Positions 50,991-57,508 of a stretch of 64,000 nucleotides of DNA are shown here, piece by piece (positions within the stretch are counted from its first letter, which is position 1; each line of letters starts with the position of its first letter). A model generated the notes under the pieces. The model searched no databases and was not told the origin of the DNA. It was given only the letters and a program-made list of their open reading frames with translations. Source of the stretch: JANSWP01 sp041941305 (GTDB lineage Bacteria > Bacteroidota > Bacteroidia > Chitinophagales > Saprospiraceae). The stretch spans positions 1 through 64,000 of the forward strand of contig JBGTQJ010000041.1 in the NCBI GenBank assembly GCA_041941305.1. The letters are read 5' to 3'. Made by a program: the position numbers and the translations under genes.

Positions 50991-52682
50991 ATGCAGCAAA
51001 AACAACTAATTGAATGCGTCCCCAACTTCTCGGAAGGGCGTGACATGAGTATTATCAAGCAAATCACCGACCAAATAGAAAGCGTTGAAGGCGTTAAGCT
51101 TTTAGATGTGGACCCCGGTAAAGCGACCAATCGCACCGTCGTTACTTTTGTCGGTGAACCTGAGCCTGTGACTCAAGCAGCTTTTTTAGCCATCAAAAAA
51201 GCATCCGAGGTGATAGATATGAGTAAACATGGAGGCGAACACCCTCGTATGGGGGCAACAGATGTTTGTCCTTTGGTCCCCATTGCCAATATCTCAATGG
51301 ATGAAGTGGCAAAATGGGCTCATAAACTTGGTGAACGGGCAGGGCGCGAATTAGACATTCCCTTCTATATGTATGAATATGCCGCTACGAAACCTGAGTG
51401 GAGAAACCTGGCAACAATTCGGGCTGGTGAATACGAAGCACTTCCTGAAAAATTAACCAAGCCGGAATGGAAACCAGATTATGGGTCTTCTCATTTTAAT
51501 GCTCAGGCAGGAGCAACAGCAATTGGTGCCAGAGATTTTCTCATTGCATACAACGTCAATCTAAATACAACTTCCAGTCGTCGCGCTAATTCTGTAGCTT
51601 TTGATGTGCGAGAAAAAGGACGTGTGAAACGAAAAGGAAATCCTATTTCGGGTGAAATCATCAGAGATGAGAATGGCGAACCACTGCGGGTAGAAGGAGC
51701 TTGCAAAGCAGTAAAGGGTATTGGTTGGTACATTGAGGAATATGGCATTGCACAGATTTCCATGAATCTGACCAATATCAATATTACACCACTACACATT
51801 GCTTTTGAAGAATGTTGTAATAGTGCCAATAGAAGAGGCTTGAGGGTTACTGGTTCCGAGTTAGTGGGTTTGGTTCCATTAAAGGTCATGTTGGATGCAG
51901 GGCATTATTTTTTGAAAAAGCAAAAGCGATCTGGTGGAGTATCAGAAGAAGAGGTCATCAAAATTGCGGTAAAAACACTGGGATTAGATGAATTGACGCC
52001 TTTTGATCCAAAGAAAAAAATCATCGAATATCAATTAGCTGATGAAGGTTCTACACCTTTATTGAATATGAATCTTCGTGAATTTGCCAATGAAACGGCT
52101 TCGGAAAGTATAGCACCAGGGGGTGGGTCTATTTCTGCCTACGTGGGCTCATTGGGCATTTCCCTGGCTACAATGGTTGCCAATTTATCTTCGCACAAAA
52201 GAGGCTGGGATGATCGCTGGGAAGAATTTGGTGAATGGGCAGAACGAGGACAACAAATTAAGGATGCCCTTTTGAAAATGGTGGATGAAGATACCAACTC
52301 CTTCAATGCCATCATGACCGCTTTCCGTTTGCCAAAGGGAACGTCTGAAGAAAAAGCTGCCCGAAGCCAAGCCATTCAAGCGGCTACCAAATATGCCATT
52401 GAGATTCCTCTTCAAGTTATGGAATTGGCAATTGCCTCCTTCGAAGTCATCAAGGCAATGACAGAATTTGGCAATCCAAACTCTGTAACCGATGCTGGAG
52501 TTGGAGGGCTTTGTGCTAGAGTCGCAGTACATGGTGCTTTTATGAATGTGAAAATCAATTCCGGCGATTTAAAAGACAAAGATTTTGTAAGTGAAGTACT
52601 TTCAAAAGGGGAAGCGATGGTTGCTCAAGCAGACAGTCTGGAAGCAGAAATACGAAAAATTGTAAATGAAAAGATTGATTAA
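50991..52682 (+). CDS. ftcD: Bifunctional glutamate formimidoyltransferase / formimidoyltetrahydrofolate cyclodeaminase
   Basis: A 563-aa cytoplasmic folate enzyme in histidine breakdown. Residues 1-330 are the formiminotransferase: ECVPNFSEGRDMSII at the start, KHGGEHPRMGATDVCPLVPI near 78, and the GA(R/K)xFLIAYNVNL segment near 175. Residues 360-563 are the cyclodeaminase (FANETASESIAPGGGSISAY... TDAGVGGLCARVAVHGAFMNVKIN). The two halves are fused as in mammals and many Bacteroidota. It transfers the formimino group from formiminoglutamate to tetrahydrofolate and releases ammonia. No other histidine-catabolism genes are nearby. Confidence 0.95.
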   Translation: MQQKQLIECVPNFSEGRDMSIIKQITDQIESVEGVKLLDVDPGKATNRTVVTFVGEPEPVTQAAFLAIKKASEVIDMSKHGGEHPRMGATDVCPLVPIANISMDEVAKWAHKLGERAGRELDIPFYMYEYAATKPEWRNLATIRAGEYEALPEKLTKPEWKPDYGSSHFNAQAGATAIGARDFLIAYNVNLNTTSSRRANSVAFDVREKGRVKRKGNPISGEIIRDENGEPLRVEGACKAVKGIGWYIEEYGIAQISMNLTNINITPLHIAFEECCNSANRRGLRVTGSELVGLVPLKVMLDAGHYFLKKQKRSGGVSEEEVIKIAVKTLGLDELTPFDPKKKIIEYQLADEGSTPLLNMNLREFANETASESIAPGGGSISAYVGSLGISLATMVANLSSHKRGWDDRWEEFGEWAERGQQIKDALLKMVDEDTNSFNAIMTAFRLPKGTSEEKAARSQAIQAATKYAIEIPLQVMELAIASFEVIKAMTEFGNPNSVTDAGVGGLCARVAVHGAFMNVKINSGDLKDKDFVSEVLSKGEAMVAQADSLEAEIRKIVNEKID

Positions 52683-52945
52683 TGTTACCATACTATGTAA
52701 TGGACAATAAATAAGTTCCCGATTTTGATTGAGAGAAATTTTTATCATATAAGGCATTTTTTAAAGTCATAGCAGCGCTATGGCTGAGAAAAATAACGAA
52801 AGCTGATGAAAATTGATCCAATAAAAATGAGGAAGTTATTCTTTGATCATTACTAAGATCCTGCAATGCTACAATTTTGTGATGATTTGTTAATTTCTTT
52901 GGTTTACAAGGAATATATTTAATTCCAAAAAGAAAACTACCATAT

Positions 52946-54007
52946 ATGAAACACCTAAACGTACTCCTTTTTTGTATTTTTTTCTCCTTCCTCGCAGAGG
53001 CGCAATATGGTTATACCTATATCTCAGATAGGAGGTTTTACAGAGTGGAAGACCTGGTAGGGTATGACTTTCGACCGCATAAAAAAGAAATCCCAAATGT
53101 AGGTGAGGAAAACCTGAACCCTGGAGAATATTCATTTGGTATTAGTTTTAATAATCTTTACGTAGAGGGGGAAGGCATTCGAGGGGTTTACAACATAAAT
53201 AATATCTCTCCCACCGAATATGGTTACAAGTTGCTTTTGATCAATGCCCGGGACGCTCGTCTTCAGGGACATCTTAAAGTAATCATGAACAAATACAATA
53301 TGGTGGAAGCTTTGATCTTTAAGCGTTCACCAAAAGATCAGGAAACCATTTATTACCTGGCTCCTATACCAAATAAACTAAACGATCGAGAAAGAGACTA
53401 TTTTACCGATAGGGGTGAGCTGATCATTGAAAAGACGGATTCGCTTTGGGGAAAAACCGTTTATCCTTTTTTGCGAATTCATTTAGATAGAAATGTTCAA
53501 GAGCCTTTGGATTTGGGAGATAGTACAAGTATTTCCTTCGTTCAGGAAATTGTCATAGAATTGAAAGAAAAAGAAAAAAAGAAAAAAGGGAAGAAAGGTG
53601 AAAAACAGGAAGGGGAAGAGGAAGAATTGCTTTTAACCGCCAAATCAGTTGAATTGGATACATTGCCCCAGGAACAAAAACCTTATGAACCTCCTTTGGG
53701 CGTCGTTTTGCACGAAATCAATGAGAAATACATCGATAAATCCAAATATAAAATCACTAAAGAATACTTTGTCGTCGTCCGCTCTATTTTACAATATGAA
53801 GACGGTATGAGAGAAGATAAAAGCTGGAAATATCCAATAAAGAAGGTAGTTGAGCGAGAAGATGAATTGGCAAAAATGCATGAAGAACGATTTCAAGTGG
53901 AGTTCTCAAGCACCAAAGCTGAAAGCATTTATTTATACCTAACCGGAGATAAGGCTGTCAGCACTTTCGAAATCGACAATCAAATGTTTTTAATGCGGGG
54001 ATTCTAA
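52946..54007 (+). CDS. Secreted protein with Lys/Glu-rich linker, unknown
   Basis: A 353-aa protein with signal peptide (MKHLNVLLFCIFFSFLAEAQ). Residues 21-205 form a beta-rich domain (GYTYISDRRFYRVEDLVGYDF). A short Lys/Glu stretch (KEKEKKKKGKKGEKQEGEEEE, 207-227) is a flexible linker. A second domain spans about 240-353. No family recognised. It lies 16 bp upstream of the GH3-family gene on the same strand, so the two are probably co-transcribed. The export signal against a cytoplasmic-looking partner makes the functional link unclear. Confidence 0.65.
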   Translation: MKHLNVLLFCIFFSFLAEAQYGYTYISDRRFYRVEDLVGYDFRPHKKEIPNVGEENLNPGEYSFGISFNNLYVEGEGIRGVYNINNISPTEYGYKLLLINARDARLQGHLKVIMNKYNMVEALIFKRSPKDQETIYYLAPIPNKLNDRERDYFTDRGELIIEKTDSLWGKTVYPFLRIHLDRNVQEPLDLGDSTSISFVQEIVIELKEKEKKKKGKKGEKQEGEEEELLLTAKSVELDTLPQEQKPYEPPLGVVLHEINEKYIDKSKYKITKEYFVVVRSILQYEDGMREDKSWKYPIKKVVEREDELAKMHEERFQVEFSSTKAESIYLYLTGDKAVSTFEIDNQMFLMRGF

Positions 54008-54023
54008 CATTTTCTGTTATATC

Positions 54024-55523
54024 ATGGGCTTCAAATCAAAAATAGTCAAACCATTTGCCAAGAAAATTGCCAAAGACATCAATCGCTGGTCTAAAAAGGC
54101 AGTAGCAGCTCAGGAGGGGATTTTAAAAAAGTTGGTCAAAGAAGGCAGGAAAACTGCATATGGTAAAGACCATGGATTTATGGATATAAAGTCCTATGAT
54201 GACTTTAAAGCACAGGTACCCGTACGGGATTATGAAGGCATTGTGGATTATATCGAAAGAATAAAAAAAGGGGAGGCAGATGTATTATGGAAAGGGCATC
54301 CTCTCTATTTCGCAAAAACTTCTGGTACTACTTCTGGTGTAAAATACATTCCCCTCACCAAAGACAGCTTACCAAATCATTTTGGAACAGCTCGCAATGC
54401 ACTGTTTAATTTCTTTGCGAGAACTGGAAACGGTGATTGGCTGGATGGTAAAATGATATTTCTTTCAGGAAGCCCCGAATTGGAAAAAGTGGGAGGTATC
54501 AATACGGGTAGACTATCAGGTATTGTAAATCACCAGATCCCTTCCTGGTTGCGTACCAATCAATTGCCTTCTTATCAAACGAATTGTATTGAAGAATGGG
54601 AAGATAAATTAGATGCAATAGTAGAAGAAACCATCAATGAGGATATGCGATTAATAAGCGGAATTCCGCCTTGGGTACAAATGTATTATGAACGCTTGTT
54701 AGAAAAAACAGGTAAAACATTCATTAAAGACATCTTTCCCAATTATTCCGTTTTTGCATATGGCGGTGTAAATTTTGAACCCTATCGAGCAGGATTAGAA
54801 GCTTTGGTAGGGAAAAAGCTAGATACAGTAGAGACTTACCCCGCAAGTGAAGGATTCATCGCTTTTCAGGACAATCCAAATGAAAGAGCACTTTTATTAA
54901 ATGCCAATTCAGGTATCTTTTTCGAATTCATCCCGGTTGATGAGTTTTTCAATGAGCATCCCACCAGAGTTTCTTTGAAAGAAATTGAAGTAGGTGTGAA
55001 TTATGCTGTGATCTTAAATAATAATGCCGGACTATGGGGATATAATATTGGCGATACTGTTGAGTTTGTCTCCAAAAACCCTCCACGCCTCTTAGTCACG
55101 GGAAGAATCAAACACTTCATCTCAGCATTTGGTGAGCATGTGATTGCAAAAGAAGTCGAAGAATCAATGCTGGCTGCCGCAAAAACTGCAAATGTAAAAA
55201 TCGTCGAATTTACAGTTGCGCCAGAAATTACTCCATCTAATGGAAGCCTACCCTACCACGAATGGTTTATTGAATTTGACAATTTACCTGATGACATTGG
55301 AAAGTTTTCGAAGGCAATTGATGATCAAATGATTCAACAAAATATCTATTATGAGGATTTGAGGAAGGGAAAAGTCTTACAAACGCTGAAGGTCACACCA
55401 CTACAAAAAGATGCATTTCGCAACTATATGAAATCTCAAGGAAAACTTGGTGGGCAAAATAAAGTGCCGCGATTATCTAACGATCGAAAAATTGCGACAG
55501 CACTTGAAGCTTTTAGACTTTAA
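54024..55523 (+). CDS. GH3-family (auxin-responsive-promoter-like) acyl-adenylating enzyme
   Basis: A 499-aa member of the GH3 branch of the adenylate-forming superfamily. The ATP-binding loop TSGTTSGVKYIPLT is near residue 106, the middle motif YPASEGFIAFQ near 273, and the GDTVEFVSKNPPRLLVTGRIKHFISAFGEH segment (read as GDTVEFVS and TGRIKHFISAFGEH) near 340-370, where the conserved Asp and Arg lie. Plant GH3 enzymes join amino acids to hormones; bacterial versions have no defined substrate. It probably activates a carboxylic acid with ATP and transfers it to an amine. Confidence 0.88.
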   Translation: MGFKSKIVKPFAKKIAKDINRWSKKAVAAQEGILKKLVKEGRKTAYGKDHGFMDIKSYDDFKAQVPVRDYEGIVDYIERIKKGEADVLWKGHPLYFAKTSGTTSGVKYIPLTKDSLPNHFGTARNALFNFFARTGNGDWLDGKMIFLSGSPELEKVGGINTGRLSGIVNHQIPSWLRTNQLPSYQTNCIEEWEDKLDAIVEETINEDMRLISGIPPWVQMYYERLLEKTGKTFIKDIFPNYSVFAYGGVNFEPYRAGLEALVGKKLDTVETYPASEGFIAFQDNPNERALLLNANSGIFFEFIPVDEFFNEHPTRVSLKEIEVGVNYAVILNNNAGLWGYNIGDTVEFVSKNPPRLLVTGRIKHFISAFGEHVIAKEVEESMLAAAKTANVKIVEFTVAPEITPSNGSLPYHEWFIEFDNLPDDIGKFSKAIDDQMIQQNIYYEDLRKGKVLQTLKVTPLQKDAFRNYMKSQGKLGGQNKVPRLSNDRKIATALEAFRL

Positions 55524-55530
55524 ATAACAA

Positions 55531-56001
55531 TTATTCACTCTTTGCCATGACAGAATTACCACACCCACAATCATGTGTGGAAATTTTATTTTTTCTACAT
55601 TTTTTCAGTTTTTCTTTTACAACAAAGCATCCATTAGTCCCTTCAATAAAGTCACAGCATTGACAATCACAATTTGAAACACAACCGGCACTAACAAAAC
55701 CTATTGCGCCAAGAGGATGAACTACTTGATCTTTTACAGATATCTTTCCAATGATTTTTTTACCTTCTAAAGTAATACCCTCAACATACAAAGCATTGGT
55801 AATAACTACTGTATCATCATCATGTGGATTTACATTATAAAAGGGCATTTGTTTTTCCTCCCAATGTGTAATTTTGGAAACTTCATAGACCAAATTTTCT
55901 TTTACAATATCCCAAACCCATTTAGGCGTTTCAGAAGTCGAATTGTTAAGGAATAAAAAGGAAAGCAGCAAGAAAAGAGAAAGAATAGTGTTTTTTTTCA
56001 T
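55531..56001 (-). CDS. Small secreted cysteine-rich protein
   Basis: A 156-aa protein with signal peptide (MKKNTILSLFLLLSFLFLNNSTS). Residues 24-100 are strand-rich. The last third has ten cysteines in a tight pattern (GCVSNCDCQCCDFIEGTNGC, then KKC, HDCGCG). Such spacing suggests several disulfides or a metal site. The start is preceded on its promoter side by the first hairpin-tail repeat at 56.05 kb. It converges tightly with the GH3 gene (8-bp gap). The family is not recognised. Confidence 0.7.
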   Translation of the reverse strand: MKKNTILSLFLLLSFLFLNNSTSETPKWVWDIVKENLVYEVSKITHWEEKQMPFYNVNPHDDDTVVITNALYVEGITLEGKKIIGKISVKDQVVHPLGAIGFVSAGCVSNCDCQCCDFIEGTNGCFVVKEKLKKCRKNKISTHDCGCGNSVMAKSE

Positions 56002-56043
56002 CGTATTTGATTTTTAAAAACAATAAAAACACTAAGATAATAC

Positions 56044-56101
56044 AAAAAAAGAAGTCGCGACTACACACGCGACTTCCTCTACTAACAAACTATAATCCCA
56101 T
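56044..56101. repeat. Hairpin-tail repeat, copy 1 of the 56-57 kb cluster
   Basis: GAAGTCGCG (56051) / CGCGACTTC (to 56076), 8-nt loop, spacer, then AACAAACTATAATCCCAT. The stem and tail are diverged by a few bases from the others. It lies 50 bp upstream of the Cys-rich gene start. Confidence 0.75.
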
Positions 56102-56307
56102 AGTTATAAGGTAAGTGAAGAGCAATCTCTTATGGGTTCAAAATACTGAACGCTCAGTTAAGTTTTCTGGATAGGTGTTTATTAGTAAAAGAAGCTTTTA
56201 AGGATCAATTAAAGAATGAATAATGAAGGAATTAAAAATTTCATTCCTTCATTAAATAAGTTTGGTTTTGAGGGGCGATTGGATAGGTTTCATTTGGTCT
56301 TAAGAAC

Positions 56308-56335
56308 AAAAAAGCGTCGCACCCTTTGGCGCGAC
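56308..56335. repeat. Hairpin-tail repeat, degenerate copy 2
   Basis: An A-run then GTCGC (56316-56320) / GCGAC (56331-56335) with an imperfect interior. The conserved tail is missing, so this is a decayed or hairpin-only copy. Confidence 0.55.
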
Positions 56336-56421
56336 ACATTTAAGGCGATTGAATTGTACTGTATGTATTCCTACTTCTTTATGATGGAAGGGGCTATTTT
56401 TAATAACTCCATTTTCAATTT

Positions 56422-56480
56422 AAAAAACGAGTCGCACTCTTTCGTGCGACTCCGGATTACTAGCAAATCATAATCCCTAG
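56422..56480. repeat. Hairpin-tail repeat, copy 3
   Basis: GAGTCGCAC (56429-56437) / GTGCGACTC (56444-56452), 9-bp perfect stem; tail AGCAAATCATAATCCC with three changes from the consensus. Confidence 0.75.
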
Positions 56481-56582
56481 TTATGTAGCAAAGACAAACA
56501 CTGTTATTCGATACTATTGCATTGCTCCATAGACCTAATACAGGCAATGAATCAATGAAGCCATGAGATCTGGAAAGTTTGG

Positions 56583-56640
56583 AAAAAAGGTCGCACTTTC
56601 CGTGCGACCTGGAAATAACAAACTATAATCTCATGAATAT
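56583..56640. repeat. Hairpin-tail repeat, copy 4
   Basis: AGGTCGCAC (56588-56596) / GTGCGACCT (56602-56610); tail AACAAACTATAATCTCAT. An ATG follows the tail and opens a 29-codon frame that I do not consider convincing. Confidence 0.8.
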
Positions 56641-56759
56641 ATTTTTCGGTAATAATGGGAACAAACTCACTGAACTTGTGAAAAGTGTTTGTTTTAGATG
56701 GGTTGTTAGGTGTAAACTTTAAAGGTGTCTGTTTAGCCTTAGGTTAAAAAGGCTTTCGC

Positions 56760-56795
56760 GTTGGCAGCAAGCCAAAACAAATAATTGCTGCCAAC
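56760..56795. repeat. Perfect 11-bp hairpin GTTGGCAGCAA / TTGCTGCCAAC
   Basis: Arms at 56760-56770 and 56785-56795, 14-nt loop. There is no T-run and no neighbouring gene end, so a terminator role is doubtful. Confidence 0.7.
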
Positions 56796-56908
56796 AGTCG
56801 ATTGCCCGCTGATTAATCGGGGCGAGTGTTGTTTGTAATCGGTTTCAAATGAGTCTGTAATCGGTAATCAGGATGTTTTTGTTTTTTACTCTTTAGGTTT
56901 CTTTTGGG

Positions 56909-56977
56909 AAAAAAAGCGGTCGCACCTAAGTGCGACACGTGCTTTAACAAATTATAATCTCATAAAAAAACGAATAT
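56909..56977. repeat. Hairpin-tail repeat, copy 5
   Basis: A-run, GTCGCAC (56919-56925) / GTGCGAC (56930-56936), tail AACAAATTATAATCTCAT, then A7 CGAATAT. A full-length copy. Confidence 0.8.
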
Positions 56978-57012
56978 CTTATGTCCCGAAAATCGGGAAG
57001 GAATCATCTTTT

Positions 57013-57080
57013 AAAAAGAGTCGCACAGCTCGTGCGACCCAACTATTGAACAAATTATAATCTCATAAAAAAAAACGAAT
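57013..57080. repeat. Hairpin-tail repeat, copy 6
   Basis: A-run, GTCGCAC (57020-57026) / GTGCGAC (57032-57038), tail AACAAATTATAATCTCAT, then A-rich ACGAAT. A full-length copy, nearly identical to copy 5 about 100 bp away. Confidence 0.8.
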
Positions 57081-57194
57081 AATTCAATTTGAATAGTGGT
57101 GCTTTTACCACCTAGTGACAAAATCTTTCGACCTAGTCTTTCATCACTATCACTTGTTTTTTCAAATAGAGTAAAAGCGCATTAAGAATCCACA

Positions 57195-57257
57195 ACCATA
57201 TTGGGCTTACATTTTAAAAAAACGTTCCCCGCGCTTTTGCGGGGAACCCAATATGGT
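57195..57257 (-). terminator. Compound hairpin, likely terminator of the propeller-type T9SS gene
   Basis: Outer arms ACCATATTGG (57195) / CCAATATGGT (57248). Inside, read on the minus strand, GTTCCCCGC-AAAAGC-GCGGGGAAC is followed directly by GTTTTTTT, a textbook terminator. The only minus-strand gene upstream of it is the one ending at 57509. Confidence 0.7.
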
Positions 57258-57311
57258 CATGGGATAGTTTACGTTCATGGGATGATTAACGATAAATCCC
57301 TGTCAAGTCGG

Positions 57312-57374
57312 CGATTGAGCGGTTTCACATTCGGTTACAAGTTTGGTTAATTACTTTCAACTATTGCTCAATCG
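57312..57374. repeat. Inverted repeat CGATTGAGC / GCTCAATCG
   Basis: 9-bp arms with a 45-nt interior. It lies in the 3' region of the minus-strand T9SS cargo gene, between two longer inverted repeats. Confidence 0.6.
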
Positions 57375-57395
57375 ATTTTCATAGAACTTTTGATT

Positions 57396-57497
57396 CTTTG
57401 ACAATTTGGGTGATTTGAGTCAAACAATAAGGAAAATCAACGATTCCTTTGGGCTCTTTTGACTTTCCTTATTGCTTGACCACCCAAATTGTCAAAG
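57396..57497. repeat. 102-bp near-continuous inverted repeat after the T9SS cargo gene
   Basis: Outer arms CTTTGACAATTTGGGTG (57396-57412 and its exact complement 57481-57497). After a short asymmetry, inner arms of 22 nt (57419-57440 against 57458-57479, core CAATAAGGAAA) differ at two positions, both allowing G-U pairs in one strand. The loop is 17 nt. It starts 12 bp past the stop codon at 57509. Confidence 0.8.
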
Positions 57498-57508
57498 AAA
57501 GGCACTTT

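Noticed and set aside
56216..56473. 85-codon plus-strand frame in the repeat cluster
   Set aside because: It contains two copies of the hairpin element, so its translation is repeat sequence (KKRRTLWRDT, ESHSFVRL) and not a protein.
56634..56723. 29-codon frame starting at the ATG after hairpin-tail copy 4
   Set aside because: Only some of the seven elements have ATG at this position, and the downstream frames are not similar to each other.
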